Notes: generated from the sequence alone by a model not told the origin. Positions 55,722 to 64,000 are shown, numbered from the stretch's first letter. The stretch: DNA of 64,000 nt from Hyphomicrobiaceae bacterium (GCA_030655135.1 JAURWC010000042.1:62001-126000), one strand, 5' to 3'. A program made the numbers and translations.

Positions 55722-58043
55722 ATGTTTGCTTACAAGACGTCGTTGCCGGCGGCCGTGATTGCGGTCGCAGCCGGTTGGCCAGCCGCGGCCAATGCACAGG
55801 ACGCGGCGAGTAACGCGCCGCCCGCCGCCGAGGCCGTCACCGAACTTCCGGAAATGGTGGTGGAAGCGCCTGCCAAGCGCAACGTGAAGAAAGTCCAGCT
55901 GCGCAAAAGCGGTCCCGCCCGCGCAGCAAGTCAGGCCGCAGCAGCGGCAACCCCGGCGCCCGCCGGCGCGCTCGAGCAGCAGGTCGTCGAGGGCGAGAAG
56001 GTGGTGCGGACGGTGCGCGACAGCACGACCAGCATCGGCGTCGTCACCGGCAAGGCCATCGCCGAACGCCAGATCCGCGATCTGGATGAGGCAATCGAGC
56101 AGACGGCGAATGTGGTGACGACGAAGGACCCGAATGCGGGGTTCTCGATCCGCGGGTTGAACTCGGAAGGGCAGACGGGCCTGCAGAATATCTCGAGCGT
56201 CCCCCTCATCAGCGTCATTATCGATGGCGCGACGCAAAATGCGGAAGCGATGCGTCGCGGTGCGCGCGGGCTTTGGGACGTGGAGCAGGTGGAGGTGTTG
56301 CGCGGGCCGCAATCGACCCTGCAGGGACGCAACGCATTGGGCGGCGCAGTCAACATCAAGACCAACGATCCCACCTATAAGCTGGGGGCGATTGTCGAAG
56401 GCACGGTAGGAACAAACGACCTCATGTCCGGAGGCTTCGTGCTGAACGCTCCGATCGTGGCTGGGCAGTCGGCGTTCCGTCTCTCCGGTTATGCTACGGA
56501 ACAGACAAGGGACATCGATTATGCCGATCCCGAAAACGCAGAAATGGGCTGGGACAAATACGACTCGTTGCGCGGTAAACTGCTGATCGAACCCGACAGC
56601 CTTCCTGGTTTCAGCGCGTTGTTCACCGTGTCCCGCACAGATGACAGACCGGGCAGCGGGATCGTCTTCGGGCCTGACTTCTTGGAGCGCAAGCTCAGCG
56701 CATCGGCGGAATACACGGACTTCCGGGAAGGCCGCGCAGACAACTATATCTCCGATCTGTCGTACGAATTCCGTCCTGGCATGACAGTTCGCAGTGTTAC
56801 GGCGTACGCCGAGACAGACTCCCTGATCTACACGGCGGCGGGCGCGATGCTCAAACGCAACGGCGATAACACCGCCGGTACAGACTTCACTCAGGATCTG
56901 CGCCTCGAATTGGCTAACGAGGGTAATGGCCTGTCAGGCGTGGTTGGGCTCTTCTACGGTTACTTCGAGCGTGACAACTTCTCGAATTCGACGGTCAATC
57001 GGCGGTGGGTCGGAGAGGCTTTCGGGTTCCCAGGACTTCCCGACGAGTTCACGCAATACCTTCGCGGAAGCACCCGGTCTGAAACTGAGAGCGCGTCAAT
57101 CTACGCTGATCTCAGATATCGATGGAACGACTGGTCGTTGATCGCGGGCGGGCGCTTGCTTCGTGATGAGGTCGTGACGGTCGAAGACTCCGAGCAGGTC
57201 ATCCAGGGAACTTTGATCTTCGGGCCTCCGGTGTCTGTCCGTACGGCTGGGAACACCAAGGACACCTTCAACGAGTTTCTGCCCAAGCTTGGTCTGACTT
57301 ATGATCTCACCGACAACCAGACCGTCGGCGCAACCTATAACAGGGGTTACCGCGCGGGCTTTCAGCAGCTGACGTTGGAAGCAGGGACTGCCAACCCCAT
57401 TTTTGCGTCGATCAAGCCGGAGTTCCTCGATGCCTACGAGGTGTCGTATCGCTCGTCGTGGTGGGGCAAAACGGTCGATCTCAACGCGAACGTTTTCTAT
57501 TACGACTATGCCGATCATCAGGTCGCGTACCTGGACCAGTTCTTTGACGCCGAGATCGTGAATGCTGGCAGCTCGCATTCCTACGGTTCCGAGATAGAAG
57601 CCCGGTGGCGGCCAACTCCGCCGCTGCAGCTATACGCCGCTCTAGGCTGGATGCAGACCGAGTTCGACGAACTGCGCGTGAAGGGCGCGGACTTCGCAGG
57701 CAACGAGTATCCTGAAGCTCCGGCTTACACGATCTCGGCAGGCGCGATGTATCGGTCTTCCACGGGATGGTTTGCCGGCGCAAACGTGCGTCACCTCGCC
57801 GACTACTTCACAGGTCTGTCGGTCGACAACAGTCGGTCGAAGCTCGTCGATGCCTACACCGTCGTCGACGCACGCGTCGGCTGGGAGTGGGAGAAGTACA
57901 CGCTCACGCTGTTTGCTAAGAATCTCTTCGACGAGAACTATCTGACAGCGGTTAGCAGAGTGGATGGGGGGACACTGAGTCCATCATATGGAATGGTGGG
58001 CGACTCGCGTCTCGTTGGCGTGACGCTAACTGGCCGGTTCTAA
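55722..58043 (+). CDS. TonB-dependent outer membrane receptor
   Basis: A 773-residue TonB-dependent receptor. The signal peptide ends near ANAQ (residue 25). A TonB-box-like LPEMVVEAP follows, then a Lys/Ala-rich linker (about 50-90) and the plug with SIRGLNSEG, VLRGPQSTLQGRNALGGAVNI. The barrel ends GVTLTGRF with the terminal phenylalanine. The LRGPQSTLQGRNALGG form is typical of siderophore or sterol-type receptors of Alphaproteobacteria, but substrate is not identifiable. It stands alone: no transporter, regulator or FecR-type anti-sigma gene lies beside it. Confidence 0.92.
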   Translation: MFAYKTSLPAAVIAVAAGWPAAANAQDAASNAPPAAEAVTELPEMVVEAPAKRNVKKVQLRKSGPARAASQAAAAATPAPAGALEQQVVEGEKVVRTVRDSTTSIGVVTGKAIAERQIRDLDEAIEQTANVVTTKDPNAGFSIRGLNSEGQTGLQNISSVPLISVIIDGATQNAEAMRRGARGLWDVEQVEVLRGPQSTLQGRNALGGAVNIKTNDPTYKLGAIVEGTVGTNDLMSGGFVLNAPIVAGQSAFRLSGYATEQTRDIDYADPENAEMGWDKYDSLRGKLLIEPDSLPGFSALFTVSRTDDRPGSGIVFGPDFLERKLSASAEYTDFREGRADNYISDLSYEFRPGMTVRSVTAYAETDSLIYTAAGAMLKRNGDNTAGTDFTQDLRLELANEGNGLSGVVGLFYGYFERDNFSNSTVNRRWVGEAFGFPGLPDEFTQYLRGSTRSETESASIYADLRYRWNDWSLIAGGRLLRDEVVTVEDSEQVIQGTLIFGPPVSVRTAGNTKDTFNEFLPKLGLTYDLTDNQTVGATYNRGYRAGFQQLTLEAGTANPIFASIKPEFLDAYEVSYRSSWWGKTVDLNANVFYYDYADHQVAYLDQFFDAEIVNAGSSHSYGSEIEARWRPTPPLQLYAALGWMQTEFDELRVKGADFAGNEYPEAPAYTISAGAMYRSSTGWFAGANVRHLADYFTGLSVDNSRSKLVDAYTVVDARVGWEWEKYTLTLFAKNLFDENYLTAVSRVDGGTLSPSYGMVGDSRLVGVTLTGRF

Positions 58044-58173
58044 GACGCGCCTCCTGGTCTGCTGCCGCAACGGGGTGGCCACCACGCCCGATTGAACCAA
58101 ACGCCGTGTGCGGCGTTACAGGGGGCCCGCAATTTTATTGCGCGCCGGGCCGCGCTTGGGGAGAACACGCGTC

Positions 58174-58302
58174 ATGGATGCTAAGTCACTGCTGATCATC
58201 GTCTTATTGGTCGCCGTCGCGGGCCTGGGTTACATGTATTACGACAGCCAGCGCAGCGGGATCAGCATCAAGGCCCCGGGTGTAGACATCGACGCGAAGT
58301 AG
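58174..58302 (+). CDS. 42-residue single-pass membrane peptide
   Basis: A short protein MDAKSLLIIVLLVAVAGLGY with one membrane helix (about residues 5-22) and a polar tail ending KAPGVDIDAK. It has a GGGGAG site eleven bases before the ATG and lies between the receptor gene and a strong hairpin at 58323, so it looks like a real, separately ended small gene. No homologue is recognised with confidence. Confidence 0.55.
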   Translation: MDAKSLLIIVLLVAVAGLGYMYYDSQRSGISIKAPGVDIDAK

Positions 58303-58322
58303 CAGCAGTTGCCGATCAGTTT

Positions 58323-58348
58323 GGGGTCAGACCTGCGGGTCTGACCCC
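58323..58348. terminator. Perfect hairpin, possible bidirectional terminator
   Basis: GGGGTCAGACC, a TGCG loop and GGTCTGACCCC form an 11-base-pair stem without mismatch. It stands 20 bases after the 42-residue peptide gene and overlaps the last codons and stop of the convergent mazG gene. Only a short T stretch follows, so termination is plausible rather than certain. Confidence 0.6.
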
Positions 58349-59253
58349 TTCGTTGCGCGCTCAATGGTTTTGGCCTCGTCCCAGAGGGCGTCCATTTCTG
58401 CAAGATCAGAATCGACAGGCGACCGGTCCATGCCGGCCAGCCGCTGCTCAATGTGCCGGAAGCGGCGGATGAACTTCTGGTTGGCGCCACGCAGCGCCGT
58501 CTCGGGATCGATTTTCAAATGCCGGCCTACGTTGGCCAGCACGAACAGCAGGTCGCCGAATTCTTCTTCGATGTGTGCCTGCTGATGAGGAGCGTCGTTA
58601 GCGTCCGTAGACGCGGACGCTGACGGTTCTGCGATTGCCTCCTGCAACTCGGTGAGTTCTTCGTGCAGCTTGTCGAAGACGTTGGTCAATGCCGGCCAGT
58701 CGAAGCCGACCTTCGCCGCCTTGTCCTGCAGCTTGAGCGCGCGCGTCAGGCCTGGCATGCCGACGGGCACATCGTCGAGCAGGGAAGGGGGCTGGTCAGA
58801 TCCGTCCGAGCCGGCGTGCTTACGCTCCGCGGCTTTCGCAGCTTTCTCTTCAGCCTTGATGCGATCCCAGAAGCCTTTGGCGGCGCCCGCGGCGCGCGCC
58901 TCCTCGTCACCGAAAACATGCGGGTGGCGCCTGATCATCTTCGTCGTAATGGCGTGGGCGACGTCGGCGAAGGCGAAGGCGCCTTGCTCTTCTGCCATGC
59001 GCGCGTGATAGACAACCTGCAGCAGCAGGTCGCCGAGTTCGTCTTTCAGATCGGGCAGGTTCTCGCGCGCGATCGCATCGGCAACCTCGTAGGCTTCTTC
59101 GAGCGTGTAGGGAGCAATGGTCGCGAACGTCTGCTCCAGGTCCCAGGGACAGCCCGTGACAGGTGTGCGTAGCGCGGCCATGACGGCAATCAGGTCGTCG
59201 ATCGTCTTCATGCCGCTCGCTGTTTCGTTGCGCGCATTGTCACCAGTATTCAC
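58327..59253 (-). CDS. mazG: Nucleoside triphosphate pyrophosphohydrolase MazG
   Basis: MazG hydrolyses NTPs and dNTPs to monophosphates, sanitising aberrant nucleotides and affecting ppGpp levels. The 308-residue protein has two MazG domains: the first with TLEEAYEVADAI and DELGDLLLQVVYHA (about 45-80), the second with HEELTELQEAIAE and EEFGDLLFVLANVG (about 195-250), and the ligand-binding CPWDLEQTF near the start. A Lys/Glu-rich insert and an Asp/Ala-rich stretch (SASASTDANDAP) lie between and in the domains. The GTG start is preferred because GAGG stands before it; ATG at 59211 is an alternative. The final codons form the hairpin at 58323-58348. Confidence 0.94.
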   Translation of the reverse strand: MNTGDNARNETASGMKTIDDLIAVMAALRTPVTGCPWDLEQTFATIAPYTLEEAYEVADAIARENLPDLKDELGDLLLQVVYHARMAEEQGAFAFADVAHAITTKMIRRHPHVFGDEEARAAGAAKGFWDRIKAEEKAAKAAERKHAGSDGSDQPPSLLDDVPVGMPGLTRALKLQDKAAKVGFDWPALTNVFDKLHEELTELQEAIAEPSASASTDANDAPHQQAHIEEEFGDLLFVLANVGRHLKIDPETALRGANQKFIRRFRHIEQRLAGMDRSPVDSDLAEMDALWDEAKTIERATKGSDPQV

Positions 59254-59392
59254 GGCCGGTCCTCTCAGGTAGCATCGGTGCGCGGCGGGGAAGGGGCCCT
59301 TGCGCGCTTAATAGATCGTTGCCACAAGCCAGCCTTGTGCGCCGCTGACAAGGGGGAGAACGCAGCATAATGGGCGGCGCGACGAGGTGGCG

Positions 59393-60148
59393 ATGGCGGT
59401 AATCCGGATTTTCCTCAATGGCCTGATCATGGCGGCCGAAATCGCGGCGGTCTGTGCCGTCGCGGCGTTTGGATACCTGCATCCCTTCCTGTTCGCGGCC
59501 GCAACGGCCATTCTCGCCTTTGTCGTCGGGCTACGTCTGGAATTTGCGCGGATCACATTCGAACTGCCGTTCTATTTCGAAGCCGGACGCACGCCGCGCC
59601 GCTGGTTCGCCTGGGTAGTCGGCTTCGGGGAATCCGTGACGAAGGCGCTGCTGGCGGGCGTAGCAGCCGTGTTCACTTTCGCGGGGACCGACAGCGACCG
59701 CTTGTTCTGGGTGGCGATTGTTTTCGGTGGGTCAGTGTATCTCGGCGCTTGGATGCTGCGGTCGTTGTCGCTCAGCCTCAACGCGCGCCCGGCTCGCTGG
59801 GGGTATTTCCGACTGTCGGCGCCGCTCGGCGTTGTGTTCTCGGCAGGGATCACATTGCTAGCGCTTATCGGCACGATCCCGCTGCCGTCGATCAGCGACA
59901 TCGGCTTGAAGGTGCTGTGGGACCTGCCGCCTGTGCCGTCGGTAGAACAAGTGAGCGAACTCGTGTTCCAACTGAAACAGGCATTCGACGATTTCATCGT
60001 GCGCGCCATCAGCGTCTTCGTGCCGCTCGATGTTGCGCGCATCATCGGCATCTTCCTCAGCGTCAACATGCTGACGGGATTCGTCAGCGCGCTCTATGCG
60101 TCGGTCATTGCGTCTGGGGTGCGGAAGGCGGAAGACACGATGCTGTAG
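59393..60148 (+). CDS. Hypothetical integral membrane protein (251 residues)
   Basis: A 251-residue protein with about five membrane helices: 8-45 (two closely packed), 70-95, 100-122, 140-165 and a C-terminal helix 213-238. Between helices 4 and 5 lies an amphipathic stretch (PPVPSVEQVSELVFQLKQAFDDF). Helix 5 region VPLDVARIIGIFLSVNMLTGFVSALYA resembles the minor tail membrane region of some phage-like or DUF-type proteins that also use a VNM...G segment, but no firm family is claimed. The ATG has GAGG six bases upstream. Function unknown; it has no evident partner nearby. Confidence 0.7.
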   Translation: MAVIRIFLNGLIMAAEIAAVCAVAAFGYLHPFLFAAATAILAFVVGLRLEFARITFELPFYFEAGRTPRRWFAWVVGFGESVTKALLAGVAAVFTFAGTDSDRLFWVAIVFGGSVYLGAWMLRSLSLSLNARPARWGYFRLSAPLGVVFSAGITLLALIGTIPLPSISDIGLKVLWDLPPVPSVEQVSELVFQLKQAFDDFIVRAISVFVPLDVARIIGIFLSVNMLTGFVSALYASVIASGVRKAEDTML

Positions 60149-60176
60149 GGCAGGGCAGGTCCGAAGCGAGCGGACC

Positions 60177-60401
60177 TCAGCCCGCGGCCAGCTTCGCCAC
60201 GCGCTCGCGCGCTGACTGCATGGCTGCGTCGATGGCTTCCTGTGTCTTTGCCATCTCCAACTCGCCTTCGCATTCCTGCAGGACGGTCAGCTTGTCCGAT
60301 GGTCCCTTGCGGCGGACGTTGATGATCATCGACCGGAGCTTCTTGAGCATCCCGGCTTTCTGCAAGACAGTCTTCTGAGCCACGGCTTCCATCACACCCA
60401 T
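60177..60401 (-). CDS. Small hypothetical protein behind twin palindromes
   Basis: A 74-residue soluble, helical protein of unknown function (MEAVAQKTVLQKAGMLKKLR, LQECEGELEMAKTQEAIDAAM), basic at the N-terminal half and mixed-charged later. The frame continues upstream to ATGs at 60419 and 60425; the start at 60401 is provisional. It is preceded by a 16-base A+T palindrome and, beyond that, a 39-base inverted repeat, features suggesting its own tightly controlled promoter. It shares the direction of pepA but lies downstream of it. Confidence 0.55.
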   Translation of the reverse strand: MGVMEAVAQKTVLQKAGMLKKLRSMIINVRRKGPSDKLTVLQECEGELEMAKTQEAIDAAMQSARERVAKLAAG

Positions 60402-60422
60402 TTCACCAACACACGTCATTCG

Positions 60423-60438
60423 CATAATATATATTATG
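60423..60438. promoter_or_regulatory. A+T-rich 16-base palindrome
   Basis: CATAATATATATTATG is a perfect palindrome in an otherwise GC-rich genome. It overlaps the possible upstream start codons of the small hypothetical gene and contains TATAT-type sequence suitable for a -10 element. It may be a promoter with an operator on top. Confidence 0.5.
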
Positions 60439-60451
60439 GAAAATAGTACCG

Positions 60452-60490
60452 GCCATGGGCCATGTATCAAATTGATACATGGCCCATGGC
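60452..60490. repeat. 39-base near-perfect inverted repeat
   Basis: Two 19-base arms (left arm GCCATGGGCCATGTATCAA and its exact reverse complement) around a single A. It lies between the pepA stop (60512) and the small gene. Read on the minus strand the repeat is followed by GGTACTATTTTCC, with no uninterrupted T tract, so it is either the pepA terminator, a cruciform-forming operator or an element remnant. The arms are far longer than needed for a terminator stem. Confidence 0.85.
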
Positions 60491-60511
60491 TAGTCCTTTG
60501 TTGAGAGTTTG

Positions 60512-62050
60512 TTACGCCTTCTCGCCCTTCTCGTGGTTGTCGGCGACGAACCGGTCAAGCAAGCGCACGCCCCAGCCCGAGCCCCAACTCGTGTTGATTT
60601 CTGAGCGCGGTGCATCCATGGCCGTGCCGGCCAGGTCGATGTGCGCCCATGGCGTGTCCTTGATAAAGCGCTGCAGGAAGGCTGCGGCCGTGCACGAGCC
60701 GCCCCAGCGGCCGCCGAGGTTCTTCACGTCGGCATTCCGGCTATCGATCATCTTGTCGTAGGCCTTGTCGAGCGGCATGCGCCAGACCTTTTCACCCGTG
60801 GCCTTCGCGGCTTCCGACAGGTCGCCCGCGAGGCGATCGTCATTGCAGAACAGGCCCGCGTACTCCTTACCAAGCGCGATCATGATGGCTCCCGTCAGCG
60901 TCGCCAAGTCGATGACGAGCTTTGGCTTGAAGCGCTCCTGCGCGTACCAGAGCACGTCGGCCAGGACGAGGCGGCCCTCCGCGTCGGTGTTCAGGACTTC
61001 GATCGTCTGGCCGGACATCGACGTAACGATGTCGCCCGGACGCACGGCGGAGCCAGACGGCATATTCTCGACCATGCCGATCAGGCCCACGGCGTTGACG
61101 TTGGCCTTGCGCTCGCCGAGCGCATACATCAGACCGACGACGCATGCGGCGCCGCCCATGTCGCCCTTCATGTCTTCCATGCCGCCCGCCGGCTTGATGG
61201 AAATGCCGCCCGTGTCGAACGTCACGCCCTTGCCGACGAACGCGACGGGCTTCGTGCGCTTTGACTTGGCGCCGTGCCACTGCATGACGGCAACGCGGGA
61301 CGGCCGGATGCTGCCCTGGCCGACGCACAGCAGTGCGCCCATCTTCAGTGCGCTCAGTGCGTCCACGTCGAGAATTTCGACTTCGACGCCGACACGCTCC
61401 AACTCCTTGACGCGCTCGGCGAACTCTACCGGCCCCAGGATGTTGGCCGGCTCGTTGACGAGATCGCGCGCGAAGTTGACGCCGTTGGCGACGGCCTGAT
61501 GCCGCTGGAATGCAGCCTTCGCCTTGTCCGGATCGGCGCAATGGATCGTCACGCGGGCGGGGCCGTTGCTACGGCCCTCTTCGGTTTCACTCTCTTCACT
61601 CTTCTTCTTGCTGCGGTATTTGTCGAACGCGTAATGGCGTAACAGCATGCCGAGCGCGATGCTGGCGGCCACGTCCTCTGCCGGCGTGTCGCCGGTGTCG
61701 GCAACCTCGGCGATGACGCTGGCGCGCTGGGCTTTGCGCGAGGCGATCTGGCCCATCGTGAACCCGCCGAGCGTTACCCAATCGAGTTCGCTGAGATCTT
61801 CCGTCTTGCCGGCGCCGATCACAAGAAGCCTGGTCACTTCGAGCTTGGCGGGCGCCAACAGCTCAACCGTCGTCTTTGCGCGGCCCTTGAATTCAGCGGC
61901 TTCGGCGGCTTTCAGCACGGCACTGTTGGTGCGGCCATTAAGTTGCGTCAGTGCCGGGGCCAGCACCAGTTCGTGGGCGGCATACGCGACGGTCATAGGT
62001 TCGAGCGTGGCTGAAAGGGCGGCGAAAACGATATCGGGGCGGTCGGTCAT
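60512..62050 (-). CDS. pepA: Leucyl aminopeptidase PepA
   Basis: A 512-residue M17 leucine aminopeptidase, cytosolic, hexameric in the family. The C-terminal catalytic domain has [17 protein letters not shown] and the signature [12 protein letters not shown] with the di-metal ligands. The N-terminal domain (residues 1-170) is of the regulatory/DNA-binding type seen in E. coli PepA, which also assists Xer recombination, but whether this copy binds DNA is unknown. An insertion rich in Lys/Glu ([12 protein letters not shown]) lies near residue 150. It starts in the 387-base divergent region with lptF. Confidence 0.96.
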   Translation of the reverse strand: MTDRPDIVFAALSATLEPMTVAYAAHELVLAPALTQLNGRTNSAVLKAAEAAEFKGRAKTTVELLAPAKLEVTRLLVIGAGKTEDLSELDWVTLGGFTMGQIASRKAQRASVIAEVADTGDTPAEDVAASIALGMLLRHYAFDKYRSKKKSEESETEEGRSNGPARVTIHCADPDKAKAAFQRHQAVANGVNFARDLVNEPANILGPVEFAERVKELERVGVEVEILDVDALSALKMGALLCVGQGSIRPSRVAVMQWHGAKSKRTKPVAFVGKGVTFDTGGISIKPAGGMEDMKGDMGGAACVVGLMYALGERKANVNAVGLIGMVENMPSGSAVRPGDIVTSMSGQTIEVLNTDAEGRLVLADVLWYAQERFKPKLVIDLATLTGAIMIALGKEYAGLFCNDDRLAGDLSEAAKATGEKVWRMPLDKAYDKMIDSRNADVKNLGGRWGGSCTAAAFLQRFIKDTPWAHIDLAGTAMDAPRSEINTSWGSGWGVRLLDRFVADNHEKGEKA

Positions 62051-62437
62051 TCTAGGCGTACTCCTGGCGGCGCGATGCGCCGAATGCGTTGCAGCGATGG
62101 TCTCAAAGTCATGCGGCGGCTGGCCGTGGATAGCCAGCTTGTGGGCCTAGCGGTACCGAATGATGTGCCGGGGACGCTCCGCCGAGAGTGCCTGCCCGCC
62201 CAAACGCGCTAAGTCGCAGGTTTCAGGCTCATTTTACGGCGCGGAGATTAGCGTCTTGTGGGGTCAATGCAAGCTGCAGGCGCCAAGAGCGTTACGCTGG
62301 CTTGCATGCCCTTCTAATCAGACGTTTTTCCGCCATCGTGCTATGGACAGTGCAACTTTGGGGGCTCGCGGGTGGGAGCCGGTACCGGTGGATCGCTTCC
62401 GCCTTCCGGCTTGGCGAAACATGGTATCGACGCACGA
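62051..62437. other. Divergent intergenic region, pepA / lptF
   Basis: A 387-base region with the promoters of pepA (leftward) and lptF-lptG (rightward). The lptF frame is open back to 62372 but without a good start. No hairpin, repeat or RNA gene was recognised. Confidence 0.5.
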
Positions 62438-63640
62438 ATGCAGATCATTTCCAGATACGTTTTTCGCCAGGCCGCGGGGGTGCTGCTGCTCATCCTGCTG
62501 TCACTCGGCGGCATCGTCTGGATTGCGCTGGCGTTGCGCGAACTCAACGTGGTGACCAGCGGCGGACAAAACGCCTTCACGCTGTTGAAAATGACGACGC
62601 TCGCGCTGCCGAACCTGCTCGGCGTGATCGCCCCGTTTGCGCTGCTGATCGCTGTCGTGCAGGTGTTGAGCCGGCTGAATGGTGACAGCGAACTGATCGT
62701 TCTGACGGCCTCCGGCGCTACGATCTGGAGCGTTGCCCGTCCCTTGCTGGCGCTGGCGGCGATCGTCTCGATGGGCGTGGGGTTCGTCAACCACGTGGGC
62801 ATGCCGTGGAGCCTGCGCTCGCTTCGCGAGTTCGTCGTGCAGATGCGCACCGACCTACTTACGCAAGTCATCCAGCCCGGTAAATTCTCGACGCCGGAAA
62901 AGGGGCTCACCTTTCATATCCGCGATCGCTCGCAGAGCGGAGAACTGCTTGGCCTGATCATGCAAGATCAGCGCAAGCCGCCGGCGAGCCAGGCCTTTCT
63001 CGCCTCACGCGGCGTGATCGTGAAGCAAGGCGATGACGCATACCTGGTGATGACGGACGGGCACATCGTCAATCGCAACAAGCCCACCGAGCCGGCGCAG
63101 ATCATCGTCTTCGATCGTTATGCCGTGGACCTCGATCAGTTCGAGCCGAAAGAGGCCGGAGCCTATGTATACAAGCCTCGAGAGCGCTACTTCTCTGAGC
63201 TGATGTGGCCGGATACGACGACCGCTAACTACAAGAAGACAGAGGGGTACTTCCGTGCCGAGTTGCACGAGCGGTTTGCCAACCCCCTGTATCCCTTCGT
63301 CTTCGTGATGATCGCGTTGGCGACGGTTGGCCAGGCGCAAAGCACGCGACAGAACCGGGTAGCGGCCGTGATCGCAGGCCTTTTCACCGCGGCCGGCGTG
63401 CGAATGGGTGGACTTGCGTTGAACAACATCGTCGTGATGTCGGCGGCCGCGACCCCCCTGCTCTACGCGCTGCCCGCTGCCGCGATACTCTTGTCGCTGA
63501 TCGTCATTCGCCGTTCGGCCCGGCCAAGACCCGGGCCCTCCTGGAACGAAAAGATTGTCGATGCGATCGTGTCGGCTGGGAGTGCGGTTTGGACCCGGGT
63601 TGGTCCGCGGCGCCGGCTCGCCGTGGAAGGGCGGCCATAG
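62438..63640 (+). CDS. lptF: LPS export permease subunit LptF
   Basis: LptF forms with LptG the membrane part of the LptB2FG transporter that extracts lipopolysaccharide from the inner membrane. The 400-residue protein has three N-terminal helices (ISRYVFRQAAGVLLLILLSL; LPNLLGVIAPFALLIAVVQVL; LLALAAIVSMGVGF), a periplasmic beta-jellyroll domain (about 130-280) and three C-terminal helices (ANPLYPFVFVMIALATVGQA onward). The E-L-H motif before the C-terminal helices (RAELHERFANPLYPFVF) is the family signature. lptG follows without a gap. Confidence 0.95.
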   Translation: MQIISRYVFRQAAGVLLLILLSLGGIVWIALALRELNVVTSGGQNAFTLLKMTTLALPNLLGVIAPFALLIAVVQVLSRLNGDSELIVLTASGATIWSVARPLLALAAIVSMGVGFVNHVGMPWSLRSLREFVVQMRTDLLTQVIQPGKFSTPEKGLTFHIRDRSQSGELLGLIMQDQRKPPASQAFLASRGVIVKQGDDAYLVMTDGHIVNRNKPTEPAQIIVFDRYAVDLDQFEPKEAGAYVYKPRERYFSELMWPDTTTANYKKTEGYFRAELHERFANPLYPFVFVMIALATVGQAQSTRQNRVAAVIAGLFTAAGVRMGGLALNNIVVMSAAATPLLYALPAAAILLSLIVIRRSARPRPGPSWNEKIVDAIVSAGSAVWTRVGPRRRLAVEGRP

Positions 63641-64000
63641 ATGCGGCGCCTTACCCTTCAACTCTATCTTGGCAAGCGTTTCCTGTTTGCGATCCTTGGC
63701 TCGTTTCTGATGTGTACGATGCTGATCTTCATCATCGATTTCGTCGAACAGCTGCGCCAGGCCGGCAAGGTCGACAATGTGCCGGCCTCGACGCTGGTCC
63801 GCATTACGCTTCTGCGCGTGCCAGCGTACACCGAGTTCCTGTTGCCGTTCGCGGTGCTAACAGGGTCCATCGTCACGCTCCTCAACCTTGCTCGCAAAAG
63901 CGAACTGGCCGTCATGCGCGCCAGCGGCATGTCCGTCTGGCAGTTCCTGCAGCCCGGGCTGGTCGTCAGCTTCTTTCTCGGCGTATTTGCGGTTGTATTT
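63641..64000 (+). CDS. lptG: LPS export permease subunit LptG (5' part, cut by window edge)
   Basis: LptG is the partner of LptF in the lipopolysaccharide transporter. The ATG follows the lptF stop directly. The 120 codons visible encode LYLGKRFLFAILGSFLMCTM, IDFVEQLRQAG, PAYTEFLLPFAVLTGSIVTL and ARKSELAVMRASGMSVWQFL, the standard LptG/YjgP-YjgQ beginning with the first three helices. The frame is still open at position 64000, so the periplasmic domain and last helices are outside the window. Confidence 0.96.
   Translation, partial: MRRLTLQLYLGKRFLFAILGSFLMCTMLIFIIDFVEQLRQAGKVDNVPASTLVRITLLRVPAYTEFLLPFAVLTGSIVTLLNLARKSELAVMRASGMSVWQFLQPGLVVSFFLGVFAVVF

Noticed and set aside
58100-58117. Hairpin AACGCCG-TGTG-CGGCGTT after the receptor gene
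   Set aside because: Only seven base pairs and no T tract follow; too weak to call a terminator.

Overview
The window is a chromosomal segment of a GC-rich alphaproteobacterium, most probably a member of the Hyphomicrobiales (Rhizobiales), tentatively near Hyphomicrobium. This rests on the trpC-moaC-moeA-lexA order, the alphaproteobacterial SOS box (GAAC-N7-GAAC) in front of lexA, a DksA with a degenerate zinc finger, the recG / sdhE-mfd and dksA-secG-pyrG-kdsA neighbourhoods, a Rhizobiales-type porin, and a large coiled-coil protein resembling the growth-pole proteins of that order. No rRNA, tRNA, CRISPR array, insertion sequence or prophage was recognised. Both window ends cut a gene (lexA on the left, lptG on the right).

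Layout. 1-3.3 kb: leftward trpC-moaC-moeA-lexA (tryptophan, molybdenum cofactor, SOS control). 3.4-5.4 kb: an A+T-richer TadG-like von Willebrand protein and a periplasmic hypothetical. 5.5-11.4 kb: tpiA, then rightward ppiD-trpE-sixA-like-lipoprotein-trpG; trpD is not in the window. 11.4-15.1 kb: leftward ycjX/ycjF-like pair, a 28-residue membrane peptide and a MoxR-type ATPase. 15.3-21.1 kb: dksA, secG, a lipoprotein, pyrG, a Uma2-type protein, a lone response regulator and kdsA. 21.1-30.5 kb: leftward tandem fadL paralogues, thiD, ccdA, gph, pgk, an orphan HigA-type antitoxin and tkt. 30.6-36.1 kb: a KefB/C antiporter, a small membrane protein, a conserved hypothetical, an MFS carrier and a dipeptide epimerase. 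36.1-38.9 kb: a 926-residue membrane-anchored coiled-coil protein with 22-residue repeats. 39.2-45.5 kb: Hpt protein, 2Fe-2S ferredoxin and its thioredoxin-reductase-like ferredoxin-NADP reductase, two small envelope proteins, a CoxE-type VWA protein, a porin and a small membrane protein. 45.8-49.4 kb: opgG/opgD-type and opgH for osmoregulated periplasmic glucans. 49.4-55.6 kb: recG, sdhE, mfd. 55.7-64 kb: a TonB-dependent receptor, a 42-residue membrane peptide, mazG, two hypotheticals, pepA and lptF-lptG.

Most of the content is housekeeping: central carbon metabolism (tpiA, pgk, tkt, gph), tryptophan and CTP synthesis, Kdo and LPS export (kdsA, lptFG), envelope biogenesis and DNA repair. 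The noteworthy parts are: the dispersed trp block, the GPR-like coiled-coil protein, the DksA with a long histone-H1-like lysine/alanine tail, a pair of perfect palindromes in front of an uncharacterised small gene at 60.2-60.5 kb, tkt and pgk separated by an orphan antitoxin instead of gap, and several short membrane peptides. No clearly new multi-gene system is evident. Functional names come from motifs and family knowledge read by eye; no database search was possible.
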